Notes: generated by a model from the letters alone, not told the origin. A stretch of DNA of 64,000 nt from Bradyrhizobium sp. 200 (GCF_023100945.1 NZ_CP064689.1:6926001-6990000), one strand, 5' to 3'. Numbered from the stretch's first letter, positions 1-8,953 are shown. A program made the numbers and translations.

Positions 1-375
1 CACGAGCTGGCTGAAGGCGAAAGTGACAAGCACCACATAGACGCCCTGCAGGCGCACGATCGGCAGGGCGACAATGGCGGCGGCGGCCGACGCGGCGATC
101 CCGCCAATCAGCATCGCGATCCACGGGTCGATCCCAAGAAGCTTCGCCGCCAGCGCCGTCGCGTAGATCCCGACCCCGAAGAATGCAATATGAGCAAAAT
201 TGAAGATGCCGGCATAGCCGAGCGTGAGGTCCCAGCTCGCAGCGACGATCCCATAAACGAACGAGATGATGAAGAGATGTCGCAGATAGGTGTCTTCGAC
301 GAGGATCGGCACGACGAGTCCTGCGACGAGCAGGATGCCGAGCAGCCAGGCCTTACCGTTGCGGAGGCTCGCCAT
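1..375 (-). CDS. livM: Branched-chain amino acid-type ABC permease LivM, N-terminal part
   Basis: Inner-membrane permease of a LIV/HAAT-type uptake transporter; only the first 125 residues lie in the window and the gene continues to the left. The reading begins MASLRNGKAWLLG and has several hydrophobic segments plus the family motif region LGYAGIFNFAHIAFFGVG near residues 71-88, characteristic of LivM/LivH permeases. Its ATG overlaps the stop of livH by one base (TGATG), so the two are translationally coupled. It is the last visible gene of the livK-G-F-H-M run. The transported substrate cannot be read from the permease; the neighbouring hydrolases suggest an amino acid derivative rather than plain leucine. 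Confidence 0.92.
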   Translation of the reverse strand, partial: MASLRNGKAWLLGILLVAGLVVPILVEDTYLRHLFIISFVYGIVAASWDLTLGYAGIFNFAHIAFFGVGIYATALAAKLLGIDPWIAMLIGGIAASAAAAIVALPIVRLQGVYVVLVTFAFSQLV

Positions 376-1256
376 CAGCGCACCACCTTTCCTGACAGTC
401 CCTGCGGCCGGAAGAGGAGGACGACGATCAAGAGGAGGAAGATCATGGAGGGCGTCCAGTAGATGCCGACGTAAAAGGTCAGCGCCGCCTCGACGATGCC
501 CATGAGGTATGCGGCGGCGATCGTTCCTCCGAGCGAGCCGAGCCCGCCGAAAATCACGATAATCAATGCCTTGACCAGGGGATCGGCGCCGAATTCCGGG
601 GTGAGCAGACGGACCGAGCCGAGGAGTACGCCGGTCAAGCCCGCAAGAACAGCCGACAGGGCGAAAGTAATGATGAAGAGACGAGAGACGTCGATCCCAA
701 TGAGCCGGGCGCTATCCGGGTTCTGCCCGACTGCCCTTATTCCGCGTCCGATCCGCGAACGACGGAGGAAGAGCCAAAGCGCGCCGAGCAACAGCGGCGC
801 GACCACCATAATAAGCGCTTCCTGCGCCGAGATCGTGGTGCGCCATAGCGGCACGTTGCCCGGCAGGATCGGGGCGAGTTGCTTGAGCCTCGCCCCCCAC
901 AGGAGTTGAATCCCCTTCTGCAAGAAGATCATCGCGGCGAGCGTCGTCATCACGCTGATGAGCAAGATATCACGATGACCGTAGAACGGCCGAACGACCA
1001 TGCGTTCGAGCAGAATGCCGGCGCCGATCAGGGCGGCTACCGCGAGGGCAGCGCCCGCAGCGAGCCCGAGATCGAGACCGGCGGCGTTCGAGACCGTCCA
1101 GGCGACATAGGCGCCGAGCGTCATCAGTACCCCGTGAGCGAAATTGAAGATGCCGAGTGTCGACCAGACCAGCGACAGTCCGCTCGCCATCAGGGCATAG
1201 CCCGAGCCAAGCACGATACCGCTGACAAGAATGGCGCTAAGCATGTCGGCCGTCAT
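375..1256 (-). CDS. livH: Branched-chain amino acid-type ABC permease LivH
   Basis: 293-residue inner-membrane permease, normal length for LivH. It contains the typical N-terminal segment GLSLVWSTLGIFNFAHGVLM (residues about 26-45), multiple hydrophobic helices, and the cytoplasmic loop GRGIRAVGQNPDSARLIGID near residue 170 that docks onto the ATPase subunits. The ATG overlaps the livF stop by four bases (ATGA) and the stop overlaps livM, so the operon is tightly packed. With LivM it should form the membrane channel fed by the LivK-type binding protein encoded upstream. Confidence 0.95.
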   Translation of the reverse strand: MTADMLSAILVSGIVLGSGYALMASGLSLVWSTLGIFNFAHGVLMTLGAYVAWTVSNAAGLDLGLAAGAALAVAALIGAGILLERMVVRPFYGHRDILLISVMTTLAAMIFLQKGIQLLWGARLKQLAPILPGNVPLWRTTISAQEALIMVVAPLLLGALWLFLRRSRIGRGIRAVGQNPDSARLIGIDVSRLFIITFALSAVLAGLTGVLLGSVRLLTPEFGADPLVKALIIVIFGGLGSLGGTIAAAYLMGIVEAALTFYVGIYWTPSMIFLLLIVVLLFRPQGLSGKVVR

Positions 1257-1987
1257 GACGCGCTCTCCGACCCGAAATACATGTCCATGATCTCCTGATG
1301 GTCGACCTCGCCGCCCCGGCTGATCTCGCGGCTGATCTCGCCGTGGTCGACGAGGTACATGCGGTCGACCAACGACAGGATGAATGCGATATCCTGTTCG
1401 ACGAGAAGGAGCGGAATGCCGCGCGACGATATTTCTGCGATCGCTTCGGCCAGCTCGTCCTTGAGCTTGGGCGACAGCCCGAACGTCGGTTCATCGAGCA
1501 TCAGCATCCGCGGCGCGCACATGAGCCCGACGCCAATTGACAGCATCTGTCGCTCGCCGCCCGACAGCGTTTTGCACTGCTGCTGACGGCGCTCCGCGAG
1601 CCTGGGAAAAAGGTTGAGCACATAGTCGAGGTTCGTTTTCATCTCCTCCTGCGCGCGCTCGGTGAAGGCCGCGAGCTCGAGTATCTCCATGATCTGCATG
1701 TCGGGAAAGAGCCAGTTCGCTTGTGGCACGTGGACGAGACCACGCGCCACGATCTTCTGCGGCGCGAGTCCCTCGATCGACTCGCCCATGAACCGCACTG
1801 TACCCTGCCGTGGGCGAATCACACGCGAGATCGCATTGAGAAGCGTCGTCTTGCCATGCCCGTTGGGCCCGAACAGCCCGACGCGTTCTTTCGGTCCGAC
1901 ATGCAGGCTCATACCGAGCAGCACGTCGGAGGCGTCATACCCGGCTCGAAGGTCGAGGACTTCGAGGGCTTTTGCGTTATCGTTCAC
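1253..1987 (-). CDS. livF: Branched-chain amino acid-type ABC transporter ATPase LivF
   Basis: 244-residue cytoplasmic ATPase that energises the LIV-type importer. Walker A GPNGHGKT lies at residues 40-47, the ABC signature LSGGE at 141-145 and Walker B MLMLDEP at 161-167, all intact. The length fits LivF rather than the slightly longer LivG. It overlaps livG upstream by four bases and livH downstream by four bases, a typical coupled operon arrangement. Confidence 0.95.
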   Translation of the reverse strand: MNDNAKALEVLDLRAGYDASDVLLGMSLHVGPKERVGLFGPNGHGKTTLLNAISRVIRPRQGTVRFMGESIEGLAPQKIVARGLVHVPQANWLFPDMQIMEILELAAFTERAQEEMKTNLDYVLNLFPRLAERRQQQCKTLSGGERQMLSIGVGLMCAPRMLMLDEPTFGLSPKLKDELAEAIAEISSRGIPLLLVEQDIAFILSLVDRMYLVDHGEISREISRGGEVDHQEIMDMYFGSESAS

Positions 1988-2736
1988 AGTCCCGCCTCCC
2001 GCTTGCCGAGATAGGCTTCGACGACCTCAGGATTGCGCACGACGTCTTCCGGCTTGCCCGCTGCGATGACCGCGCCGTGGTTGAGGACCATCAAGTGTTC
2101 GGACACTTTCAGCAGAAGCGGGAGGACGTGCTCGATGAGGACAATCGTTATCCCGCGCGCGTGCACCGTTCGTATGAGATCGGAAAGTCCGGATATCTCG
2201 GGCTTAGCGAGTCCGGCGGCAGGCTCGTCGAGGAGAAGGACCTTGGGCCGGCCGGCGATTGCCGAAGCGATCATCAACTGCTTGCGCTCGAACACCGAAA
2301 GATCGGACGCGGCTTTCGTCCGCCGTTCCTCCGCCAGCGACACATCGTCGAGCGCCTGCTCGACGGCATCCCTTGCCGCGACTGAGGTCATCTGTCCGCA
2401 GTACACGGCGCTTGCATAAACGTTTTCGCGCGCGCTCAACGTGGCGAACTCGGCGTCCTTCTGGAACGTGCGCAGCACGCCGGCGCGACTGATCTGATGC
2501 GGCTTCAACCGGTGGATCGGCTCGCCGGAGAGGAGCACCTCGCCGCCACTCGGCCCAAACGGAATGCCCGTGATGACGTTGAAAAGCGTGCTCTTGCCGC
2601 TGCCGTTCGGGCCGGCGATGCCAAATATCTCGCCCTTGCGGATCGAGAACGAAATGTGGTCGACGGCGACCAGCGCGCCGAAGCGTCGGGTGACGTCGCG
2701 GACTTCGAGCAGCGGCTCGTTGTTTGGTTCTACCAT
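1984..2736 (-). CDS. livG: Branched-chain amino acid-type ABC transporter ATPase LivG
   Basis: 250-residue cytoplasmic ATPase, partner of LivF. Walker A GPNGSGKST is at residues 42-50 and Walker B VLLLDEPAAGL is intact. The ABC signature, expected as LS/PxGQ/E, reads LSVFE here, so the usual glycine is replaced by phenylalanine. Some LivG-type ATPases tolerate variation at this place, so I still call it functional. A perfect hairpin sits between livK and this gene, suggesting that livK is expressed at a higher level than the membrane and ATPase subunits. Confidence 0.93.
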   Translation of the reverse strand: MVEPNNEPLLEVRDVTRRFGALVAVDHISFSIRKGEIFGIAGPNGSGKSTLFNVITGIPFGPSGGEVLLSGEPIHRLKPHQISRAGVLRTFQKDAEFATLSARENVYASAVYCGQMTSVAARDAVEQALDDVSLAEERRTKAASDLSVFERKQLMIASAIAGRPKVLLLDEPAAGLAKPEISGLSDLIRTVHARGITIVLIEHVLPLLLKVSEHLMVLNHGAVIAAGKPEDVVRNPEVVEAYLGKREAGL

Positions 2737-2765
2737 CGCGATTGTCTTTGCAACTCGAGTAAGAG

Positions 2766-2796
2766 GGTAGCCACCCCGTTCGTCGGGGTGGCTACC
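2766..2796 (-). promoter_or_regulatory. Hairpin between livK and livG (attenuator or mRNA stabiliser)
   Basis: A perfect 13-base-pair stem (2766-2778 with 2784-2796) with a five-base loop lies in the 69-base gap after the livK stop. On the minus strand it is not followed by a T-run, so it looks more like an RNA processing or 3'-end-protecting hairpin than a full terminator. Such hairpins are common behind binding-protein genes, whose product is needed in excess. Confidence 0.75.
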
Positions 2797-2805
2797 TAAG
2801 CAAAA

Positions 2806-4038
2806 CTATTGCTTCATCCACGGAGGCGCACGGAACTCCCCGTCCGCAAGGTTCGACGGTGAGAACAGAACCCGCTTGCCGTCCCGGATCTGAAAGAACA
2901 GTATGGGAAGTGCGTCGTCGCCTTGGACGGCAAGATGCGTCTTCGGATCGAAGGAGAGCATGCCTTGCGCAATCGGCTTGCGGGTCGCGCCGATGGCCTT
3001 TCCGATCTCGAGCCGCTTGGTGGGATCGCCCACCTTCTTGAGCGCGTCTGCATAAAGCATGACTTCTTCGTAGACCGCCGGTGCCGTTGAACCCGGCTCA
3101 TAGCCATACTTATCCTTAATCTTCTTGACGATCTCAGAGGTCCGAGGGCCCGGGATCGTGCCGCCGAGAAGGTTATAGATGACTCCGGTCGACTTCTTGC
3201 CCGTCAGCTCGAGGAATTCCGGTATATGGGGCGCGTACTGGATGAAGACGATACTGTCGGTCGGCTGCTCCAGGAATTGGGTGATGAACTTCGCCGCGTT
3301 GCCCGGCTGGGGGTCGGTATTGATGACGACCGCCGGATTGTCCTGGCGAACCTTGGCGAGGAACGTCCGCCAATCGTCGATTTGCCCCCACGGCACAAGG
3401 TCGGCGGAAGTGACCGTCCAGCCGATCTCCTTGAAGCTCTTTATCAAGCCGTTCATGATCGACTTCGAATAGGGTATGTCGGATGAGACCAGAGCCACCT
3501 TCTTATTGGGCAACTTCAGCTTGCCGCTCTTTTCCAGGCCCTGCAGCACCGGGATCATTGCCGTTTCGTAGGCGTCAAAGGAGGGGCTTAACGAATAGAC
3601 GGTCGGGAATTTGTCCGGATGGGGCGCAATGATGTCGCGCGTCTGGTTAGCGCTGCCATAAAGCAGGTACGGCATATCATGTTCAGCCATGATATTGATT
3701 TCGAAATTGCTGGAGCTGGTAAAACCGGTGACTATGGCATTCAGGTCGCGGTCGCCGGTAAGACGCTCGATGGCGCTCGTCACCTGATCCGCGGACCCGG
3801 CCTGCGTATCGCCCACGACGACCTGAAGCTTGTAGCCGGCCACGCCGCCGCCCGCATTGATCTCATCAACGGCGAGCTTGGCGCCGTCGACCATTTCCTT
3901 GGCGTCTGCGGCGGTGCTTCCAGTTAACGGCGCGATCACGCCGATCTTTGCGACCTTGTCGGCAGAAAGAGCAGGCGCTGCCGCGACCAAACCGGCAAAA
4001 GCCAAAATTGTCCACACTGTAGAACGTCTCATTGACAT
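2806..4038 (-). CDS. livK: Branched-chain amino acid-type ABC transporter substrate-binding protein
   Basis: 410-residue periplasmic ligand-binding protein (Peripla_BP_6 / LivK type) that delivers substrate to LivHMGF. It starts with a Sec signal peptide (MSMRRSTVWTILAF, cleavage near ALSA-DKV), followed by the family opening KIGVIAPLTGSTA and a central GFTSSSNFEINIMAEHDMPY segment. The ATG is preceded by a strong GAGGAGGGAAAT ribosome-binding site. The ligand is unknown; long HAAT binding proteins next to amidohydrolases often bind amides or short amino acid derivatives. It is the first transporter gene after the hydrolase genes and is probably co-transcribed with them. Confidence 0.93.
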   Translation of the reverse strand: MSMRRSTVWTILAFAGLVAAAPALSADKVAKIGVIAPLTGSTAADAKEMVDGAKLAVDEINAGGGVAGYKLQVVVGDTQAGSADQVTSAIERLTGDRDLNAIVTGFTSSSNFEINIMAEHDMPYLLYGSANQTRDIIAPHPDKFPTVYSLSPSFDAYETAMIPVLQGLEKSGKLKLPNKKVALVSSDIPYSKSIMNGLIKSFKEIGWTVTSADLVPWGQIDDWRTFLAKVRQDNPAVVINTDPQPGNAAKFITQFLEQPTDSIVFIQYAPHIPEFLELTGKKSTGVIYNLLGGTIPGPRTSEIVKKIKDKYGYEPGSTAPAVYEEVMLYADALKKVGDPTKRLEIGKAIGATRKPIAQGMLSFDPKTHLAVQGDDALPILFFQIRDGKRVLFSPSNLADGEFRAPPWMKQ

Positions 4039-4068
4039 ATTTCCCTCCTCTTCATGACACTCGATAAG

Positions 4069-4805
4069 TTAGTTGCCCCCGCACCAGTCTATGATGGCGG
4101 CCGCCAAGGTTTTGGTCGTCTCCTCCAGAGAGGCGATGTCCACGTACTCGTCGGCGCCGTGGGCGCCATCGCCGGATGCACCGCAGATCATCGCGTCGAC
4201 CCCCGCGCCGGCGTAGTGTGCGCGGCGTCGGTGACGGCAATCATCGATACTTTTGGTTTTCCGCCGAGCTGTGTGCGGCGATTCAAAAGCGACTGCGCGA
4301 TCGGATGATCAGCGCGGATAACCATGGGCGCGAAATGGAGGCCGCCGAGTTCCCATCCGGCCTTGATAGGATTCTCCTGCAGCCAAAGGTCCTGCTGGCA
4401 AAAGTGATAGACGAAAGCTTCGAACTCACACCGGACGTATTCCTTCGTCTGGTTGGGCAGGAACTTGTAGTCAAGGTCGATGACCACCACGTCCACGTCC
4501 GGGATGATGGCGGGATTGGTCATTATGACCGGAAAGCCATCCGCCCCAAGACCTGCGCCACCACATATGACGCCGACATTGATCGTGTTGATACCGGGAG
4601 GCCGCAGCGGATGCTGGCGATTGCGGCAATGCTCAGATTCGACCAGGTCCTGGACGGCGCTTTCGCGGTTCTGGGCGGGGTCCCTGACGAATTTCGGGTT
4701 GACCGAGGGAATTTGGACGAGCTTCTGAGTAAGCCCAGTCGCGTAACTCCGCTCGTTATCGATCGCCTTCCACGCCGCTTTCACTGCGGTTTCAATATGG
4801 GCCAC
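4069..4805 (-). pseudogene. Decayed M20-family peptidase/deacylase (ArgE/DapE type)
   Basis: The N-terminal part (MAHIETAVKAAWKAIDNERS...LVQIPSVNP) and the C-terminal part (INTINVGVICGG...) fit M20 metallopeptidases. The region that should carry the metal-binding His-Asp and Glu-Glu motifs is missing, as if deleted around residue 55. Near position 4215 the frame shifts: the true C-terminus (DAMICGASGDGAHGADEYVD... ending at the stop at 4069) is in another frame. The remaining length, about 245 residues, compares with roughly 400 for the family. It sits between the isochorismatase-like gene and livK in the same orientation, so the operon once had an M20 hydrolase and this strain probably lost its activity. 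Confidence 0.85.
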
Positions 4806-4835
4806 TTGGGTTTCCTCCTTCGCTCATCGCTTCGT

Positions 4836-5498
4836 TTATGCCGACGATCGAGCACCGGCAATTTCGTGGATCAACGCGTCAGTGCAAACCTGACGGCAAT
4901 ATCCCTTGATCGCTCGCAGAGTGTTGTCGTGGCGTTCCTGGCTATAAGTGACGCAGGCATCTGGCACGAGCGTCACGAGGTAGCCGAAGTCGCAGGCGTC
5001 GCGGACCGCAGATTCCACGCACTGGTCGGTAACGAGCCCGCACAGCACTAGCTGCTTAATCCTGAGATTGCGCAGCAGATAATCGATGTGGGTCGACACA
5101 AAGACGCTTGAAGACGATTTCGGCAGCACGATCTCGTCGTCGCCAGGCGCGATCTCGTCGATCACCTTTCCGTCCCACGAACCTTTCGGCACGTTGAAGC
5201 CCGTGATCTTGTAGTCGAGGCTTCGATCGCGACCGTCCTTAGTGAGGCTCTCGATCGTCGTGTAGAGCACCTCAATGCCGGCCGCACGGGATGCTGCCTG
5301 CAGCCGTTGCATGTTAGGGATCGCGATGGACTCCAAACGATCGAAATAATAGCCATACTTGCCGGTGATATCGGCTTCAGACACATCCTTGAACTCGCCA
5401 CCCTCGCGTCGCACGCAAAAATTCTGCACATCGATAAACAGCAGCGCCGAATCTTTCTGGTTGAGCGGGATATCGCGCGTCGTTGGGAAGTCAGCCAT
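4836..5498 (-). CDS. Isochorismatase-family cysteine hydrolase (amidase/ureidohydrolase type)
   Basis: 220-residue cytoplasmic hydrolase of the isochorismatase/nicotinamidase fold. The expected catalytic triad is visible: Asp23 in LLFIDVQNFC, Lys127 in VLPKSSSSVF and Cys160 in GLVTDQCVESAVRDACD. Family members with Cys hydrolyse C-N bonds in amides, carbamates and ureido compounds, while those without it (true isochorismatases) do not. The motif pattern is closest in my memory to RutB-like and N-carbamoyl hydrolases, but the substrate is not determined. It overlaps the upstream deformylase-like gene by eight bases, so both belong to one transcript leading into the LIV-type transporter. Confidence 0.87.
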   Translation of the reverse strand: MADFPTTRDIPLNQKDSALLFIDVQNFCVRREGGEFKDVSEADITGKYGYYFDRLESIAIPNMQRLQAASRAAGIEVLYTTIESLTKDGRDRSLDYKITGFNVPKGSWDGKVIDEIAPGDDEIVLPKSSSSVFVSTHIDYLLRNLRIKQLVLCGLVTDQCVESAVRDACDFGYLVTLVPDACVTYSQERHDNTLRAIKGYCRQVCTDALIHEIAGARSSA

Positions 5499-6312
5499 TG
5501 ATGGGCTCCTTCGTCAAAAGGTCGACCAACGTCTCAGCGATCAAAGGGGCCCACCTGCGCTGACCCTCGGCATCGCCGATGAGATCATTGCGGATTTCAA
5601 GCAGCATATGTGGCAGGCCGCGCGCCTCACCGTGGACCGGGATCGTGTAATCGCCCATATCGTCGACCAGATAAGGCTCGTTATGCGCCGATATTATCGT
5701 CGGATTCCGCCTCTGGAAGGTGGCCAGGAAACGTTCGGCAAGACTTGCGTCACGGTTCGACAGCACACCCAGTTGCCAAGGTCGCTCCGGTCCTCCGGCT
5801 AGTCGTGACGTGAAGCTATGCACTGCGACCAGAGTCGTTGGTGAACCCTCCGCCGCGCGGCGATCCAGAAGGAGCATTACTTCACGATGGAATGGCGCGT
5901 GTATCTCAGCATAACGCTGACGACGATCAAGCTCCGAAACTCCGAGATTGCCCGGCACGAGCGTACCGTCGCTCACCTCCGGGATGCAGTCGGGCGCGTT
6001 AAAGGGACGATTGCAGTCGACAACGAGGCGACTGTAGGGCTGCAGGAAGAGCGGCGCATCGAGCTGGGCTGCGAGGAGACGCGCCACACCCTCGGCGCCA
6101 ATGTCATAGGCGATGTGCCTGCGCAGTTCGGCCGGAGGCAGGCCAAGATCAGCGAGCTGCTTCGGAATCGCAGTTCCCGCATGCTCGCAAACGAGCACCA
6201 AGTCCGCACGGCCGTCCGCATTGATAACTTCGAATGGCGCCGGATCGGGCGACGAAAGCACACCAGCTCGAGCGTGAGAATTCGACAAGAAACCAACCCT
6301 CGGCTGCTGCAT
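5491..6312 (-). CDS. N-formylglutamate amidohydrolase-family protein
   Basis: 273-residue protein of the N-formylglutamate deformylase (FGase, HutG-like) family, zinc-dependent hydrolases releasing formate from N-formyl amino acids. Recognisable pieces are LVLVCEHAGTAIP, the DIGAEGVARLL segment, YSRLVVDCNRPF, AVHSFTSR and LLEIRNDLI near the C-terminus. I chose the ATG at 6312, preceded by GATGGG at suitable spacing; ATG 6321 and TTG 6327 are in-frame alternatives. It is the first gene of the minus-strand hydrolase-transporter operon and is divergent from the RpiR regulator. No other histidine-utilisation genes are present, so the substrate is probably another N-acyl or N-formyl amino acid. 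Confidence 0.85.
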   Translation of the reverse strand: MQQPRVGFLSNSHARAGVLSSPDPAPFEVINADGRADLVLVCEHAGTAIPKQLADLGLPPAELRRHIAYDIGAEGVARLLAAQLDAPLFLQPYSRLVVDCNRPFNAPDCIPEVSDGTLVPGNLGVSELDRRQRYAEIHAPFHREVMLLLDRRAAEGSPTTLVAVHSFTSRLAGGPERPWQLGVLSNRDASLAERFLATFQRRNPTIISAHNEPYLVDDMGDYTIPVHGEARGLPHMLLEIRNDLIGDAEGQRRWAPLIAETLVDLLTKEPING

Positions 6313-6463
6313 GGCACCCATCGCCAAGCTGCATAACCGAGTGCACGAAATTTTTCGATCAATGTCAACTATTTTTTTCTATTTGACTTATTTTTTTCAT
6401 AGCCGTATTTCCCAAATCAGGCTTTTCATGACCGATATGTTTTGCCCAAACAGGTCAGGCGGC

Positions 6464-7336
6464 ATGGCTACGGTGCGAGAGACCATACGGCGCGAAAGTG
6501 CCAATTTAACTGTCAGTGAGCGCAAGATTGGCGATGCCGTACTCGCGGATTATCCATTCGGCGCTCTCCAAACCATCCAGGAACTGGCCGAGCGTACCGG
6601 CGTGAGCGCGCCCTCGATTACGCGCTTCGTCGGCAAGATAGGTTTTGCCGGTTATCAGGAGTTTCAACGCCAGTTGATTGCAGAATTGCGAGAAAGCCGA
6701 AGCTCCCCGCTACAGCTGAAGGCTACCGAAAAGCTCGGTGACGCCGATGCCTTCCTCGCCGACTATGCGCGGCGCGCCGCAGACCGCATACACGAGATGA
6801 GCGGAAGCGTACCGCAGGAACAATTCGATCGCGTCTTGGCGCTCTTGGCGGATCCAGCTCGGGCAGTGTTCCTGCTTGGCGGGCGCGCCAGTGACAACAT
6901 CGCAGCTTTCCTGTCAGTACACCTCAAACAGATTCGTCCCAAGGTTCACCATCTTCCACCGAACCCGGAGCACTGGCCGGACCTGCTGCTCTCAATGCGG
7001 AGGCAAGATGTCTTAGTGCTATTCGACTTTCGCCGCTATCAGCGCGACCTAGAGTCTCTTGCCGAGATTGTTGCAAACCAGTGCCGGCCATCGATTGTGC
7101 TGATCACCGACAAATGGATGTCCCCTATTGCGCGCCACAGCGACCATGTTGTCGCCCTGCCGATCGACATTGAAACTGCGTGGGACACGCTGGTCTGCGC
7201 GATTGCCTTCGTCGAAGCGCTGATCGTCAAGGTATCGGAACTGAACTGGGCCACCGCAAGAGAGCGGTTGGAGACCTGGGATAAACTTCGCCTGGTGCCG
7301 CCAGGCCAGCCTTTGGAGGAAGAGGATGATCGCTGA
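6464..7336 (+). CDS. RpiR/MurR-family transcriptional regulator
   Basis: 290-residue regulator with an N-terminal RpiR-type helix-turn-helix (residues about 1-77, including LTVSERKIGDAVLADYPFGA and TGVSAPSITRFVGKIGF) and a C-terminal SIS domain (about 110-250). SIS domains usually bind phosphosugars, but RpiR proteins beside amino-acid genes are also common. I used ATG 6464 because homology begins right after it; in-frame ATGs at 6428 and 6437 are possible starts. The gene is divergent from the deformylase-hydrolase-LIV operon and overlaps the downstream ligase gene by 11 bases, so it probably controls both sides. The roughly 150-base AT-rich divergent region should hold its operators. Confidence 0.88.
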   Translation: MATVRETIRRESANLTVSERKIGDAVLADYPFGALQTIQELAERTGVSAPSITRFVGKIGFAGYQEFQRQLIAELRESRSSPLQLKATEKLGDADAFLADYARRAADRIHEMSGSVPQEQFDRVLALLADPARAVFLLGGRASDNIAAFLSVHLKQIRPKVHHLPPNPEHWPDLLLSMRRQDVLVLFDFRRYQRDLESLAEIVANQCRPSIVLITDKWMSPIARHSDHVVALPIDIETAWDTLVCAIAFVEALIVKVSELNWATARERLETWDKLRLVPPGQPLEEEDDR

Positions 7337-8636
7337 GGAAATGGTTATTGCCTGCTGCACCGACCTTGCAGGTAAGGTTCGGGGCAAGGCTTTCCCAGCC
7401 TCGCAGTTCGACAAGCGGAGAAAACGAGGGGTTGGCTGGACGCCTACCAACGTTCAGATCACCTGCTTCGATACGATAGCTGAAAGCCCATTCGGCTCGC
7501 TCGGCGATCTCGTCATCATTCCCGACGAAAATGCGAGAGTACGAGTACAGCTTGGCGACCATGTCCCAACAGAGCATTTCGCGCTCGGTGATATTCGCCA
7601 CACCGATGGCCGACCGTGGGAATTCTGCACCCGTTCAATCCTTAAGGGCGCTCTTGACCGTCTCAACAACGTTTCAGGCCTGACGCTGTGCGGCGCTTTC
7701 GAGCACGAATTTCAATTCCGGAACACCGCGTCTTCGATTGGAGAGGCATACAGCGTTAATGGCTTCCGTCTTGAGCGACGTCTGGCCGAGACGCTCGTGG
7801 CCGCCATGCGCGCGGCAGGCCTGGAGCCGGACACTTTCATGAAAGAGTTTGGCGCCTGGCAATATGAAGTCACAATGGGGCCCTCGCGCGGGGTCGCCAT
7901 AGCGGATCAGTCGACTATTTTGCGCGAGTTGGTCCGTCTGGTAGCAAATGCTTCGGGCAAGGAGGTTACGTTCACACCGATCCGCGATCCGGCTGGTGTA
8001 GGCAACGGCGTGCACATCCATCTTAGCTTCCTTAAGGGGGACAAGCCTGCAACGTGGGACCCGAATGGAAAACACGAGCTCGGAAAGATCGCCGGCCAAT
8101 TTATTGCTGGTATTCTCAAATATCTCGATGCGATCGTCGCGATCACAGCACCGAGCGTCGTATCCTACCTTCGACTGACACCGCATCGCTGGAGCGCGGC
8201 TTTCAACAATCTCGGTTTCCGCGATCGCGAGGCTTCAGTGCGAATCTGCCCCGTTTTTGATCTAAGCGATATCTCTAAAGCCGCTCAGTTCAATTTCGAG
8301 TTCCGCGCCGCCGACGCTACTGCTAGCCCACATCTGCAACTCGCCGCTCTCGTTCATGCCGGAGTTCAGGGCATTAAGGAAGAACTGCCAATCCCAGACG
8401 CAACAGCCGAGGACCTCTCGCTTCTGGATCCATCGACCTTGGCAGCGCGTGGTTATGTTCGCCTGCCCAAATCGTTGCCTGAAGCGCTCGATCGCTTCTT
8501 GGCGAATCGGACGGTAACTGGATGGTTTCCTGCAGGGTTCGCCGACACGTATGCAAAGCATAAGAAAGGTGAGATGGCCTTTCTTGAGGGAAAAACCCAA
8601 CAGGAGATCTGCAACCTATATGAGCAGGTTTACTGA
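7326..8636 (+). CDS. Glutamine synthetase-family protein (GlnA/PuuA-like ligase)
   Basis: 436-residue member of the glutamine synthetase superfamily, ATP-dependent ligases joining ammonia or an amine to a gamma-carboxylate. Metal and substrate motifs are visible: GAFEHEFQF (Glu126 and Glu128), FGAWQYEV near 175, NGVHIHLSF (227-235), the ATP-binding LTPHRWSAAFNN (284-295) and RDREASVRI near 300. The short N-terminus and the context fit gamma-glutamyl-amine synthetase-like enzymes better than housekeeping GlnA. The ATG is preceded by GGAGGAAGAGG inside the end of the regulator gene. With the divergent amidohydrolases it may form and break a gamma-glutamyl or amide intermediate. Confidence 0.88.
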   Translation: MIAEEMVIACCTDLAGKVRGKAFPASQFDKRRKRGVGWTPTNVQITCFDTIAESPFGSLGDLVIIPDENARVRVQLGDHVPTEHFALGDIRHTDGRPWEFCTRSILKGALDRLNNVSGLTLCGAFEHEFQFRNTASSIGEAYSVNGFRLERRLAETLVAAMRAAGLEPDTFMKEFGAWQYEVTMGPSRGVAIADQSTILRELVRLVANASGKEVTFTPIRDPAGVGNGVHIHLSFLKGDKPATWDPNGKHELGKIAGQFIAGILKYLDAIVAITAPSVVSYLRLTPHRWSAAFNNLGFRDREASVRICPVFDLSDISKAAQFNFEFRAADATASPHLQLAALVHAGVQGIKEELPIPDATAEDLSLLDPSTLAARGYVRLPKSLPEALDRFLANRTVTGWFPAGFADTYAKHKKGEMAFLEGKTQQEICNLYEQVY

Positions 8637-8757
8637 AAAATGAGCTCCACGCCAGCCTGCGCGGCGGGACATTGCGTGGCCCAATCGCTCCAAGCTAACC
8701 GGACGGCACGGATTTGTGGAGATGCCATCCCGAGTCCATCGCAATTCGCTGTACATG
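8637..8757. other. Spacer between the ligase gene and the IS21 left end
   Basis: No gene, hairpin or recognisable IS5 sequence is seen here. It is therefore not the missing 5' part of the IS5 transposase found on the far side of the IS21 element. Confidence 0.5.
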
Positions 8758-8880
8758 TGCGGATTCCGATTTATTCCGGCCGGGTTTTCCGACGTGAAGC
8801 CGGCCACCGTTCCGATTTGAAGCCGACCACCATTCCGAGATGAAGCCGGCCGCCATTCCGATCAATTTCCGGCCAGGTTT
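8758..8880. repeat. IS21 left end with subterminal repeats
   Basis: After the terminal repeat, units beginning near 8789, 8811 and 8835 share the core GAAGCCGGCCACC preceded by TTCCGA; a further degenerate unit follows near 8858. These mirror the right-end repeats in inverted orientation and are the likely IstA binding sites. Confidence 0.8.
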
Positions 8881-8953
8881 CTGAGAAGGTCGGCGTTTTC
8901 GTTTGGGTCAGTCCCTCAGGCATCAAGTCCCTCGTTGATCAGAGGGAAAGCGG

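Noticed and set aside
4176..5051. Plus-strand open frame of 291 codons
   Set aside because: Lies opposite the M20 pseudogene and the isochorismatase-like gene, whose motifs are clear; no ribosome-binding site or family likeness.
8780..8880. Short tandem repeats considered as a CRISPR array
   Set aside because: Units of about 23 bases without unique spacers, mirrored at the other end of IS21; they are transposase-binding repeats.
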